From: Winogradskyella haliclonae
GTDB lineage: Bacteria > Bacteroidota > Bacteroidia > Flavobacteriales > Flavobacteriaceae
Length of the DNA: 64,000 nt
Assembly (NCBI RefSeq): GCF_014635865.1
Contig: NZ_BMDQ01000001.1
Coordinates: forward strand, 1,178,001 to 1,242,000
Direction of reading: 5' to 3'
Both the position numbers and the translations under genes were made by a program. Below the pieces are notes generated by a model that saw nothing but the letters and a program-made list of their open reading frames with translations, ran no database searches and was not told the origin of the DNA. Below are positions 36,992 to 45,458 of the stretch, piece after piece (the first letter of the stretch is position 1; each line of letters starts with the position of its first letter).

Positions 36992-37861
36992 TTGATGAAA
37001 AAACTACTCTTCTTCCTTTTTGTAATTGCTGCTATTGTTGTTTTTGCTTTTCAGTTTCAACCTGTAAAGCAGACCGTAACAGCTGTTGTTACCAAACCTA
37101 CGTACTTAAACAAAAGTGGGAAAACCATCAAAGAAAGAGTAAAAATTCCCGAAGGTTTCACCAGAGTTTTATATGATTCTGTATCATTTCAAAATTATAT
37201 ACGACATCAAAATCTCAAAAAATTTGGAACTAAAGTTATGAATTATGATGGTGAACATTATTTCTATCAGTTAGGGCATGTTGGTGTTTTAGATATTGAT
37301 GTACCAAGTAACGGATTGCAGCAATGTGCAGATGCTCTAATTAGATTAAGAAGTGAATATCTTTGGAGAACAAATCAGAAAAGTAAAATTGGGTTTAAGT
37401 TTACAAGTGGACATTATTGCTCATGGAAAAAATATGCTGAAGGTTACAGACCAAAAATTAATGGTAATAAAGTAACGTTTCATAAGACCGCGCAATCAGA
37501 TAACTCTAAAGTTAATTTCTACAAATACCTTAACCTTATCTATACCTACTCTGGTACCATGTCTTTAAATAATGAGTTGAAAGAAATCAAATCAATTAAA
37601 GATTTAAAGATTGGAGATATGCTTATTATAGGTGGTTTTCCTGGGCATGTTGTTATGATAGCTGATATATCCCAAAATGAAAATGGTGAGCGTTTGTTTC
37701 TACTTATTCAAGGCAATACACCAGCGCAAAGCATTCATTTGTTAAAAAACTTAGATAATTCTGCTATTTCTCCATGGTATAAATTGCAATTAAATTCGGA
37801 AATATCTGTGCCAGGCTTTACCTTTACAAACTCTAAGTTTGTGAGATTTAAAGATGAGTAA
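36992..37861 (+). CDS. DUF4846-type exported protein
   Basis: A 289-residue protein with an N-terminal membrane anchor or signal (LLFFLFVIAAIVVFAFQF, about 4-21). The sequence matches my recollection of DUF4846: YHFYQLG-like VGVLDIDV, LRSEYLWRTNQ, FTSGHYCSWKKYAEGYRP (about 133-150) with a Cys, and later GDMLIIGGFPGHVVMIADI (about 207-225) with a His, then LIQGNTPAQSIHLL and SPWYKL. The Cys-then-His order could suggest an NlpC/P60-like fold, but this is only inference. It overlaps the next gene by eight bases and is in an apparent three-gene unit ending in apbE. Confidence 0.7.
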   Translation: MMKKLLFFLFVIAAIVVFAFQFQPVKQTVTAVVTKPTYLNKSGKTIKERVKIPEGFTRVLYDSVSFQNYIRHQNLKKFGTKVMNYDGEHYFYQLGHVGVLDIDVPSNGLQQCADALIRLRSEYLWRTNQKSKIGFKFTSGHYCSWKKYAEGYRPKINGNKVTFHKTAQSDNSKVNFYKYLNLIYTYSGTMSLNNELKEIKSIKDLKIGDMLIIGGFPGHVVMIADISQNENGERLFLLIQGNTPAQSIHLLKNLDNSAISPWYKLQLNSEISVPGFTFTNSKFVRFKDE

Positions 37862-38231
37862 ACCATTATCAAAGCAAGAATTGCATAACCTCGCCATGAA
37901 TCATGTAGGTAAGGATTTAGAGTCTCGTGGTTTTGAGTTTGTAGCTATTAATAGTAAGCTTAAAAAACACCCACAATTTGTCTGTATCGATAAGAATAGT
38001 CAATACTTCTTTGTGATAGTTAGAGCTACTATTTTACCCGAAAATCCTAATAATTACGATATAGTTTGGATGGAGACCTTTAAGCAACACGCTTATGAAA
38101 AGAATGCGAAAGTACTGTATGCGGGAGTAGGTCTAGGAAATCCTAATGGAGAAGATTTACCAATCTATCTTAACGAAGATTATTTAATTGAATATAATGG
38201 CATTCAAGTTATTGAAGCCAATCTAAATTAA
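37854..38231 (+). CDS. Conserved protein, unknown function
   Basis: A 125-residue soluble protein: KQELHNLAMNHVGKDLESRG at the start, then FVCIDKNSQYFFVIVRATIL (about 46-65) and VLYAGVGLGNPNGEDLPIYL (about 90-109). The alternating strands and Asp/Lys pattern are slightly nuclease-like (restriction-endonuclease or PD-(D/E)XK type), but no catalytic set can be fixed. It overlaps the DUF4846 gene by eight bases and ends six bases before apbE, so it is co-expressed with the flavinylation enzyme. Confidence 0.6.
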   Translation: MSKPLSKQELHNLAMNHVGKDLESRGFEFVAINSKLKKHPQFVCIDKNSQYFFVIVRATILPENPNNYDIVWMETFKQHAYEKNAKVLYAGVGLGNPNGEDLPIYLNEDYLIEYNGIQVIEANLN

Positions 38232-38237
38232 TTTTTA

Positions 38238-39215
38238 ATGAAAAGAATTTTTCTAGTCTTAAGTTTTATAAGCCTTTTTTTAGGGTGTGCAGAAAAAGAA
38301 CCAACAAATGTTAAGTTGAGCGGTCCAGTCTTTGGTACAACCTATAACATTCAATATTATTCTGAAACTAATTATCAAAAAGAGTTTGATAGTTTATTTA
38401 CTGTAATTAATAACTCACTGTCTACATATATTTCAGATTCTGATATTTCTAAGTGGAACAGAAATGAACCTGTAGAAGTTGATGGTCATTTTATAAAAGT
38501 ATTTAATGCTTCTAAAAAGATTTTTAAAGAATCAAAAGGTGTTTTTGACCCAACAATTGGTAATGTGGTTAATGCATGGAATTTTGGTCCTGACGAAAAT
38601 AAGTTTCTAACAGATAGTATAACGATTAATAACCTGATGACCTATGTTGGTTTTGACAGAGTTATAAAAACACCAACAAAATTTATTAGGCAAGATAAGA
38701 CTTATCTAGATTTTAATGCTATCGCCAAGGGTTATGGTATTGATGTTATTTCAGAATTTATAGCATCAAAAGGAATTGGTGATTTTTTAGTTGATATTGG
38801 CGGCGATTTACGTGCTTCAGGTATTAATAAAGAAAGCGGTAAAGGCTGGACAGTTGGTATTGAAGATCCAAATTTTGATGATACCAAATCGTATTCAAAA
38901 ACCATAACATTAACCAATAAAGGTATGGCAACTTCTGGGACCTATCGTAAATTTAAAGTAGACGAAGCTGGAAATAGATATGCGCATATTATCGATACTA
39001 AAACAGGTTATCCTACAAAAACAAATGTGTTGAGTGTCTCGGTAATAGCACCAAATGCTATGTTAGCTGATGGTTATGCAACTACTTTTCAAGCTATGGG
39101 CGTAGAAGGAACTGAGAAGTTTTTAAAGTTTCATCCTGAGTTGCAAGTTTATTTTATTTACTTGGACGAGAGTAATATATTACAGACTTTGAGTCTAAAT
39201 GGGTTTCCTGAGTGA
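38238..39215 (+). CDS. apbE: FAD:protein FMN transferase ApbE
   Basis: Periplasm-facing lipoprotein that transfers FMN from FAD onto a Thr or Ser of target proteins. The 325 residues have a lipoprotein signal (MKRIFLVLSFISLFLGC, Cys17) and ApbE motifs: GPVFGTTYNIQYYSE (about 30-44), GVFDPTIGNVVNAWNFGP (about 100-117), LDFNAIAKGYGIDVISEF (about 156-173), FLVDIGGDLRASG (about 182-194) and MATSGTYRKF...HIIDTKTGYPT (about 233-262). Its obvious targets are NqrB and NqrC, encoded about 6-8 kb upstream on the same strand. Confidence 0.95.
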   Translation: MKRIFLVLSFISLFLGCAEKEPTNVKLSGPVFGTTYNIQYYSETNYQKEFDSLFTVINNSLSTYISDSDISKWNRNEPVEVDGHFIKVFNASKKIFKESKGVFDPTIGNVVNAWNFGPDENKFLTDSITINNLMTYVGFDRVIKTPTKFIRQDKTYLDFNAIAKGYGIDVISEFIASKGIGDFLVDIGGDLRASGINKESGKGWTVGIEDPNFDDTKSYSKTITLTNKGMATSGTYRKFKVDEAGNRYAHIIDTKTGYPTKTNVLSVSVIAPNAMLADGYATTFQAMGVEGTEKFLKFHPELQVYFIYLDESNILQTLSLNGFPE

Positions 39216-39217
39216 GA

Positions 39218-39985
39218 TTAGTTTTTATAAACCACAGGAATAATTTCGCCTTTAGCTAAGCAGTATTTTTCTATGTCTTCTTCAGAAAGTTTAGAAGTAT
39301 AATCTATTTCATCAACTTTAAAACCTATTGAACGAAGCTTATCAAAATAATCACGGCCATAAACACGTACATGGTCGTATTGTCCAAATATTTTGGCACG
39401 TTCTGTTTTGTCAGTTATGGAGTTGTCTTCAAATGTTTGTTCACGATTTAAGTCTTGAGGAATTTGAAATATACCATAACCTCCAATTTTCATCACACGA
39501 TATAGCTCTTGCATAGCCTTAGTGTCGTCAGGAATGTGTTCTAACACATGATTGCAAAGAATAATATCGTAACTATTATCTTCAAAAGGAAGATTACAGA
39601 TGTCTGCTTTTATATCTGCGATAGGCGATAATAAATCTGTGGTTGTATAATCGAGGTTATCTAATTTTCTGAAACGCTTTAAGAAGCATTGTTCAGGAGC
39701 AAAATGTAAAACCTTTTTCTTGGAAGAAAAGAAACCCGTTTCGTTTTGTAGATATAACCACAATAATCTGTGACGTTCTAAACTCAGTGTAGAAGGTGAT
39801 AGGACATTATCACGTTGTTTTCCATAACCGTAAGACAAAAAACTTTTAAAGCTTTTGCCATCTATGGGATCGGTAAATGTATGTCCTCTTAAAAAAAAAG
39901 CAAAAACAGGTCTAGCGATATAGCTTAACCTAATCAGCAAAGGTCTTGGAATTGTGTTTAATATAAACTTAAAAATACGCTTCAT
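39218..39985 (-). CDS. SAM-dependent class I methyltransferase, unknown substrate
   Basis: A 255-residue methyltransferase of the UbiE/COQ5-like fold. KKVLHFAPEQCFLKRF holds the motif I position, TTTDLLSPIADIKADIC (about 136-152) motif II, YDIILCNHVLEHIPDDTKAM (about 160-179) motif IV, and LYRVMKIGGYGIFQIPQDL motif VI. Motif I lacks the usual GxGxG, as in some methyltransferases of sugar or surface polymers. An N-terminal hydrophobic stretch (about 22-35) may be peripheral. The start overlaps the map stop by one base, so it is co-transcribed with map. Confidence 0.8.
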   Translation of the reverse strand: MKRIFKFILNTIPRPLLIRLSYIARPVFAFFLRGHTFTDPIDGKSFKSFLSYGYGKQRDNVLSPSTLSLERHRLLWLYLQNETGFFSSKKKVLHFAPEQCFLKRFRKLDNLDYTTTDLLSPIADIKADICNLPFEDNSYDIILCNHVLEHIPDDTKAMQELYRVMKIGGYGIFQIPQDLNREQTFEDNSITDKTERAKIFGQYDHVRVYGRDYFDKLRSIGFKVDEIDYTSKLSEEDIEKYCLAKGEIIPVVYKN

Positions 39986-40803
39986 TAAAGCACTAAAGCT
40001 TTTTGTCTAAACTCTTCTTCCTCATTGCTGTCTATACCTAAAGCATCATAGATATATGCAAAGGTGGATAGTAATTCTGGTTTTCCATCAACTATAGCCA
40101 CGTCGTGCTCAAAGTGGGCACTGGGTTTGTTATCCAAAGTGGTAATGGTCCAGCCATCTCTATGTTGTTTTATGCGTTGTGTACCCATATTTATCATAGG
40201 CTCTATGGCTACTACCATGCCTTCAATAAATTTTTTGCCACGACCACGTTTACCATAGTTAGGCATTTCTGGATCTTCGTGCATTTTACGACCTAAACCA
40301 TGACCGACTAATTCTCTTACAACTCCATAGCCATGCGCTTCGCAATGCTTTTGTATAGCATAACCAACATCACCTACACGATTACCTAATTTAAATTCTC
40401 GTATGCCAACATATAACGATTCTTTTGTAACTTCTAGAAGCTTTTTTGTTTCTGGAGCAATTTCTCCAATAGCAAATGTGTATGCGTGATCTCCATAAAA
40501 ATCATTTTTTATGGCACCACAATCAATAGAAATAATATCACCTTCAACCAATGGTATATCGTTAGGAATGCCATGTACAACTTGTGAGTTAGGGCTCATG
40601 CACAACGTATTAGGAAAATCATATAATCCTAAAAATCCTGGGATAGCACCTTGGTCTCTAATGCATTCTTCTGCAATTTTATCCAGCTCAAGCGATGTTA
40701 CTCCGGGTTTTACAGCCTTAGCGACTTCTCCTAAAGTTTTAGAAACTACAAGAGCAGCTTCGCGCATTAGCTCTATTTCTTCTTTTGTTTTTACAACAAT
40801 CAT
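39985..40803 (-). CDS. map: Methionine aminopeptidase type I
   Basis: Removes the initiator methionine from nascent proteins. The 272 residues have the pita-bread fold with all five metal ligands visible: VVHGIPND (substrate His), DIISIDCGAIKNDFYGDHAY (two Asp), GHGLGRKMHEDPEMPNYG (His), VVAIEPMINMG (Glu) and HFEHDVAI (Glu in AHFEHDVA). Short N-terminus fits type Ia. Promoter at 40823-40830; a methyltransferase gene overlaps its end. Confidence 0.97.
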   Translation of the reverse strand: MIVVKTKEEIELMREAALVVSKTLGEVAKAVKPGVTSLELDKIAEECIRDQGAIPGFLGLYDFPNTLCMSPNSQVVHGIPNDIPLVEGDIISIDCGAIKNDFYGDHAYTFAIGEIAPETKKLLEVTKESLYVGIREFKLGNRVGDVGYAIQKHCEAHGYGVVRELVGHGLGRKMHEDPEMPNYGKRGRGKKFIEGMVVAIEPMINMGTQRIKQHRDGWTITTLDNKPSAHFEHDVAIVDGKPELLSTFAYIYDALGIDSNEEEEFRQKALVL

Positions 40804-40822
40804 TTTACTCGGTATTGGTGCG

Positions 40823-40830
40823 CAAAGATA
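40823..40830 (-). promoter_or_regulatory. map: map promoter, -7 box
   Basis: Minus-strand TATCTTTG matches TAnnTTTG, 20 bases upstream of the map start. A TTG lies 15 bases further upstream, slightly shorter than usual spacing. Confidence 0.6.
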
Positions 40831-40850
40831 CTAAAATAAGTATGCCAACA

Positions 40851-41264
40851 TTATCTGTTAAATAATCCAAAAAATCCTTTTTTAGATTTAGGCTTTTCGA
40901 TATTTGGTGTTTGGTTTGTAAGTAGTTGGTAGACTTTTCCCCAGCCAATAAAACCACCTATATTTCGATCATCAATAAAGAAGTCTGCATGGATTTTTGG
41001 ACTTTTTTCTTTTGAAAATTGTTCTTCAGGAAAACTCTTGTTTACAGCATAAAACTCAATACCATTTTCTTTACAGAATGCTACAGCTTCTTCCAATTTT
41101 TTTCCGTCTCTATAGGTCCAAAGTATTAGACGGTGTCCATCATTTTGAAGGCGTTTAAGTGTTTCGAAAGCAAATAATTGAGGCTTACCAATACTTGGAT
41201 AAGCATCCTCAACAATAGTGCCATCAAAATCTATAGCTAGTATAAGTTTTTCTTTAAAATGCAT
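40851..41264 (-). CDS. HAD-superfamily small hydrolase
   Basis: A 137-residue HAD-fold protein without a large cap. Motif I is LAIDFDGTIVEDAYPSIG (about 9-26), with nucleophile Asp and acid Asp (DFDGT); motif II LILWTYRDGKKLEEAV (about 46-61); motif III/IV HADFFIDDRNIGGFIGWGK (about 92-110). It resembles the BT0820-type phosphatases of Bacteroidota. The C-terminus is a short Lys-rich tail. It starts three bases after gpmI, so the two are co-transcribed. Substrate unknown. Confidence 0.85.
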   Translation of the reverse strand: MHFKEKLILAIDFDGTIVEDAYPSIGKPQLFAFETLKRLQNDGHRLILWTYRDGKKLEEAVAFCKENGIEFYAVNKSFPEEQFSKEKSPKIHADFFIDDRNIGGFIGWGKVYQLLTNQTPNIEKPKSKKGFFGLFNR

Positions 41265-41267
41265 AGT

Positions 41268-42785
41268 TTATACTAAAGTATGTTGTGTCATAGCTTCAGG
41301 TTTTTCTATTCCTATTAAATGTAGAATTGTAGGTGCAATATCTCCTAAAATTCCATCTTTTATATGTTGCAATTCTTTGTCAATTAAAATGACAGGAACC
41401 GGATTTGTGGTATGTGCTGTATGTGGCGTCCCATCAGGATTTATCATAGTTTCACAATTACCGTGGTCTGCTATTAAAATTGTAGTATAATCATTTTTTA
41501 AAGCCGTTGATACGACATCTTCTACACATTTATCAACCGCTTCACAAGCTTTAATTGCAGCTTCCATTACACCAGTATGGCCTACCATATCTCCATTTGC
41601 AAAGTTAAGACATACAAAATCAACTTCTGCTTTTTCTAATTCTGGGACTAATGCATCACGCAATTCATAAGCGCTCATTTCTGGTTTTAAATCATATGTA
41701 GCTACTTTTGGAGAATTTCTTAATATTCTAGTTTCTCCTGTAAAAGGTTCTTCTTGTCCTCCAGAAAAGAAAAATGTGACATGTGGATATTTTTCTGTTT
41801 CTGCAATGCGTATTTGGGTCTTATTATACGTTTCTAAGATTTCACCAAGAGTTTCTGTGAGGTTGTCTTTATTGAAAACTACATTAATTCCCTTGAAACT
41901 CTCATCATAATTTGTCATAGTTACATAATGCAGGTTTAATTTATGCATATTGTATTCATGAAAGTCGTTTTGCGAAAGTGCTTCGGTTAATTGACGTCCG
42001 CGATCTGTTCTAAAGTTAAAGAAAATGACAACATCATCATCTTTTATAGTAGCTACTGGATTTCCTTGAGCATCTATATTTACTATAGGTTTTATGAACT
42101 CATCAGTGATATCGTTCTCATAACTCTCTTCAATGGCTTTAAGTACTGATGCTGTTTTGTTGCCTTCTCCATTAACTATGGCATCGTAAGCTATCTTTAC
42201 GCGTTCCCAACGCTTATCCCTGTCCATGGCGTAATAACGACCAGTTACAGTAGCAAGCTTTGCATTGGTTTCTTCTAACTTTTCTTCAAGCTCTGTGATG
42301 AAACCATAGCCTGATTTTGGGTCTACATCTCGGCCATCAGTAAATGCATGTACAAAAACATTATTTAAGTCATCCTCTTTTGTGGCATCTAGTAATCCAA
42401 ATAAGTGATTAATATGTGAATGCACACCACCATCACTAACTAGACCTAAAAGGTGAATATTTTTAGTGTTGTTTTTTGCATAGGCAAAAGCATCTTTAAG
42501 TACTTTTTCTTCTTGAAGAGTCTTGTTTTCAACAGCCAAATTAATTTTCACTAAATCTTGATAGACGATACGTCCAGCGCCCAAATTCATATGTCCTACT
42601 TCGCTATTACCCATTTGCCCTTCAGGTAATCCTACGTGTAATCCATCAGTTCTTAATGTAGCATTTGGATATGTAGTGTAAAGTGAATCTATAAATGGTG
42701 TTTTCGCATTATCTATTGCGGAAATTTTTGGATCAGGAGACATGCCCCAACCATCCAAAATCATGAGAATTACTTTTTTATTCAT
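41268..42785 (-). CDS. gpmI: 2,3-bisphosphoglycerate-independent phosphoglycerate mutase
   Basis: Interconverts 3- and 2-phosphoglycerate in glycolysis, using two manganese ions and a phosphoserine. The 505 residues match the family: LMILDGWGMSPD (about 7-18, metal-binding Asp), EGQMGNSEVGHMNLGAG (about 55-71, catalytic Ser61), TDGRDVDP (about 124-131), FRTDRGRQLTEAL and the C-terminal DHGNCETMINPDGTPHTAHT (about 437-456). A HAD hydrolase gene follows closely. Promoter box at 42807-42814. Confidence 0.97.
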   Translation of the reverse strand: MNKKVILMILDGWGMSPDPKISAIDNAKTPFIDSLYTTYPNATLRTDGLHVGLPEGQMGNSEVGHMNLGAGRIVYQDLVKINLAVENKTLQEEKVLKDAFAYAKNNTKNIHLLGLVSDGGVHSHINHLFGLLDATKEDDLNNVFVHAFTDGRDVDPKSGYGFITELEEKLEETNAKLATVTGRYYAMDRDKRWERVKIAYDAIVNGEGNKTASVLKAIEESYENDITDEFIKPIVNIDAQGNPVATIKDDDVVIFFNFRTDRGRQLTEALSQNDFHEYNMHKLNLHYVTMTNYDESFKGINVVFNKDNLTETLGEILETYNKTQIRIAETEKYPHVTFFFSGGQEEPFTGETRILRNSPKVATYDLKPEMSAYELRDALVPELEKAEVDFVCLNFANGDMVGHTGVMEAAIKACEAVDKCVEDVVSTALKNDYTTILIADHGNCETMINPDGTPHTAHTTNPVPVILIDKELQHIKDGILGDIAPTILHLIGIEKPEAMTQHTLV

Positions 42786-42806
42786 TGCAATCTGTTAGTG
42801 AATTAT

Positions 42807-42814
42807 CAAAGATA
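42807..42814 (-). promoter_or_regulatory. gpmI: gpmI promoter, -7 box
   Basis: Minus-strand TATCTTTG matches TAnnTTTG, 22 bases upstream of the gpmI start. A TTG lies 25 bases further upstream, just beyond the common spacing. Confidence 0.55.
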
Positions 42815-43046
42815 ACACTTAGCAGATTATATCATATTTCAATATCAAAAAAAATAAGATTATCTGTTTTTTATTTGATCGAATCTTAAATATTGTCTCG
42901 AAATAGTTAATTGTGAAGATCTTAACATATTTGTTTTCAAACCGTTAAATAATTGTTATACCTGTTTTTTTTATGTAACAGATATAAATATTAGTCGTCT
43001 CTTTAGTATAATCAAAAAACAATTATTCAATCAAAAATCATTCATC

Positions 43047-43442
43047 ATGAAAAAATCAGTAGCAGTCTTGGCTTTAGCATTAAGCCTTTCATTACCAACA
43101 GTAAATGCATCAAATCTTGAAAATGTATCAACTCCTCTTACAGTAGTTGAAGAAAGTCCTAAAGTAAGTCCTATTTGTGTAGCAGCAGCAAAAGGCGATA
43201 TTGAAAAATTAAAGCAATTAATTAATAATGGAGTTAGTGTTAACCAAAAATCTAATGGTATGTTACCAATACATTATGCGGCAAAGTTTAATAGAGTAGA
43301 AGTGATTAAAGTTTTAATTACTTCGGGCTCAGAAATACATACGACATGCGATAAAGGTTTAACAGCATTAAGACATGCAGAAAAAACTAACGCTAAAGAA
43401 GCTGCACAATTTCTTAAGCGTTTTAAAAAGAAGAGTGTCTAA
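43047..43442 (+). CDS. Secreted ankyrin-repeat protein
   Basis: A 131-residue exported protein: signal peptide (MKKSVAVLALALSLSLPTVN, cleavage after Ala21-Ser) followed by about two and a half ankyrin repeats (ICVAAAKGDIEKLKQLINNG, GMLPIHYAAKFNRVEVIKVL, GLTALRHAEKTNAKEAAQFL). Ankyrin repeats bind other proteins; the partner, in the periplasm or outside, is unknown. The 261-base gap to gpmI shows no TAnnTTTG box for this gene, so a different sigma factor is possible. Its terminator reaches into the next gene's end. Confidence 0.8.
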   Translation: MKKSVAVLALALSLSLPTVNASNLENVSTPLTVVEESPKVSPICVAAAKGDIEKLKQLINNGVSVNQKSNGMLPIHYAAKFNRVEVIKVLITSGSEIHTTCDKGLTALRHAEKTNAKEAAQFLKRFKKKSV

Positions 43443-43473
43443 ATAAGACAATTTTATTTGAGTTAGTTAGTGA

Positions 43474-43501
43474 GAAAAGCATCCTTTTTAGGATGCTTTT
43501 C
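43474..43501 (+). terminator. Ankyrin gene terminator overlapping the M48 peptidase 3' end
   Basis: GAAAAGCATCC (43474-43484) and GGATGCTTTTC (43491-43501) form an 11-bp stem. The stop codon of the convergent M48 gene (43488-43490) is in the loop and the last codons encode one arm, so one sequence serves both. Confidence 0.75.
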
Positions 43502-44255
43502 TGTATTTATTAATAGCTTCTTTTATTTTTTCTATTCTATTTTCAGGGTCTGGATGTGTGCTCTGAAATTCTGGTCTTCTATTTGGGCCTGCGGCATCTT
43601 TTAATATTTTCATTACACCAATCATTTCCTCTGGATTGTAACCAGCTTTTATCATAAACAGTACACCAAGTTCGTCACTCTCTAATTCATCATCTCGTCC
43701 ATTAGCTAATAGTTTTCCTTGTCCATATTGTTGTGCAACGGCTCCAAAATCTATAGCTGATGCCCCCATTACTAAGGTTTGCCAAAATTTTGAATCTGTA
43801 ATTCGTTCATTAGAATGCTTTCCTAATACATGACCTATTTCATGACCTAATACGCCAGCCAATTGATCCTGATTTTGCAATTTTGAGAATAAAGCAAAGG
43901 TTATGAAACATTGACCGCCAGGAAGCGCAAATGCATTGATAGTTTTGTCATCAGCAAGTAAATGAAAGTCATATTTATAGGGTGTGTCTTTGGCAATACT
44001 ATTATTTACTAGTTTTTGTCCCACCTCATCAACTAAAGCTTGATATCTATTGTCAGGATGCAAACCACCGTGTTGCTGAGCCATACCTGGTGCACTTTGT
44101 AAGCCAATAGCAATTTCTTGCTCTGGAGATAATGATATGGCCTGTGTTCTACCAGTGTATGGATTGGTTTCCTGTTGACTACAACGTCTTATAAATGCAA
44201 ATGCTACAACAGCGACTCCTATTAGTAAGCGGACTTTAAAATTGCCTCTTCTCAT
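43488..44255 (-). CDS. M48-family metallopeptidase
   Basis: Zinc endopeptidase of the M48 (Loi/BepA-like) group, tethered at the membrane. The 255 residues have an N-terminal hydrophobic segment (VRLLIGVAVVAFAFI, about 8-22), then the M48B-like core: INAFALPGGQCFITFALFSK (about 106-125), catalytic GVLGHEIGHVLGKHSN (zinc ligands His138 and His142 with Glu139) and ELESDELGVLFMIKAGYNPE (about 193-212, third ligand Glu). The C-terminus has STHPDPENRI. Likely a role in envelope protein quality control, inferred from family. Confidence 0.92.
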   Translation of the reverse strand: MRRGNFKVRLLIGVAVVAFAFIRRCSQQETNPYTGRTQAISLSPEQEIAIGLQSAPGMAQQHGGLHPDNRYQALVDEVGQKLVNNSIAKDTPYKYDFHLLADDKTINAFALPGGQCFITFALFSKLQNQDQLAGVLGHEIGHVLGKHSNERITDSKFWQTLVMGASAIDFGAVAQQYGQGKLLANGRDDELESDELGVLFMIKAGYNPEEMIGVMKILKDAAGPNRRPEFQSTHPDPENRIEKIKEAINKYRKAS

Positions 44256-44317
44256 GTTAAAAAATTTAGTATTCTAAAATACAAAAGTTTATGAAGATAT
44301 TTGGAAGAAAATTAAGC

Positions 44318-45454
44318 TTAATAGTTTATGTATAACCAGCCAGTGGAAGCTCGACCTGATTCTTTGAGTTCAAGAGTGTAAAAATAGGTGCCTGCAGGTA
44401 ATTTTTGATTTCTTCTTATAACACGGCCAGCATTTGAGGTGCCATCCCAGTCATTTTGGTAGTTATTGACTTCAAAAACAATATTTCCCCAGCGGTTGTA
44501 AATTTTAAGATTATTCTCAAAAGACTCTATACCTTTTATGATAAAAGTATCGTTAGCTCCATCATCATTTGGAGAGAATAAGTTGAAAATTTCAAGTTCA
44601 TCTTCAGTTACTAAGGCTCCAAAAGTCAAGATTTCGTAATCTAACGGATTAAATACAAAAGAATTAATTGTGCCTTCGGCAAAAGTTCCTGTGACGTTAG
44701 AATTTCCTAAATCTTTCCACTCTTGGTCTGAAATATGCCAGCCTACGACTCTTAAGCTAAGTAAATCTGGCACGAGTTGATCTATTTCACTCTCGCTATC
44801 CCAAGTAAGTGTTACAAAAGAATTGTCAGGGCCATCAAAATCCCAGAATTCTAAAATACTAATTTGACTTACAATAGACTCTAAGCTATTAGTGTCAAAA
44901 GGGTTGGTAAAAACTGAAGGGAAATTAGGGTCTTCATTAAAATATGCAGCCTTTATAATACTATTTGGAGTACTGTTTGTTGTTATTAGAGGGCGAAGCT
45001 TATCGTCATCTCCTATAGGAAAGCGAAATTCAGTATTGCCATTAAAACTTGCATAACCATCTGTGTTAGAAATATCAGTTTCTAATACATAAAAGGAATT
45101 ATCTAAGTAGTCTAAAGAAATTGAAGGATTACTCCTAGGTGTTATAACATCTCCTGTGGTATAGGCAGCACTATTAATAATCTCAGTATTGACATCTAAA
45201 AAAAGATGGTTTACAACGTCTACTTCCATATCGTAAAAGCGTGGTATTTGTGAACCAGCAATTGACAATGAATTAGTAGTGTTGTAAAATCCAGCAAGAC
45301 CAAGGTTTTGATTAAATGTTCCGTTGTTAATTAAATTGACGTGAAAACCGATTTCACCATCTTGGTGAATTTGAATATTGCCTGCGTTTAGTAGAGCTTG
45401 CTGTGCAAGACAAAAACTAGAAGAGAAAAATAATATAAAAGTTAGTCTTCTCAT
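44318..45454 (-). CDS. Secreted protein with type B (CHU_C) T9SS sorting domain
   Basis: A 378-residue cargo of type IX secretion. A signal peptide (MRRLTFILFFSSSFCLAQQ) is followed by a 270-residue beta-rich region (ALLNAGNIQIHQDGEIGFHV, FNGNTEFRFPIGDDDKLRPL) and a C-terminal CHU_C or gliding-motility-associated domain of about 85 residues (FNLFSPNDDGANDTFIIKGI, LKIYNRWGNIVFEVNNYQND, LPAGTYFYTLELKESG). Type B domains are exported by T9SS, often with a PorP-like partner gene nearby; none is in this window. It is the last gene of a four-gene minus-strand cluster, four bases after 45459-46214. Confidence 0.85.
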   Translation of the reverse strand: MRRLTFILFFSSSFCLAQQALLNAGNIQIHQDGEIGFHVNLINNGTFNQNLGLAGFYNTTNSLSIAGSQIPRFYDMEVDVVNHLFLDVNTEIINSAAYTTGDVITPRSNPSISLDYLDNSFYVLETDISNTDGYASFNGNTEFRFPIGDDDKLRPLITTNSTPNSIIKAAYFNEDPNFPSVFTNPFDTNSLESIVSQISILEFWDFDGPDNSFVTLTWDSESEIDQLVPDLLSLRVVGWHISDQEWKDLGNSNVTGTFAEGTINSFVFNPLDYEILTFGALVTEDELEIFNLFSPNDDGANDTFIIKGIESFENNLKIYNRWGNIVFEVNNYQNDWDGTSNAGRVIRRNQKLPAGTYFYTLELKESGRASTGWLYINY

Positions 45455-45458
45455 GGTT

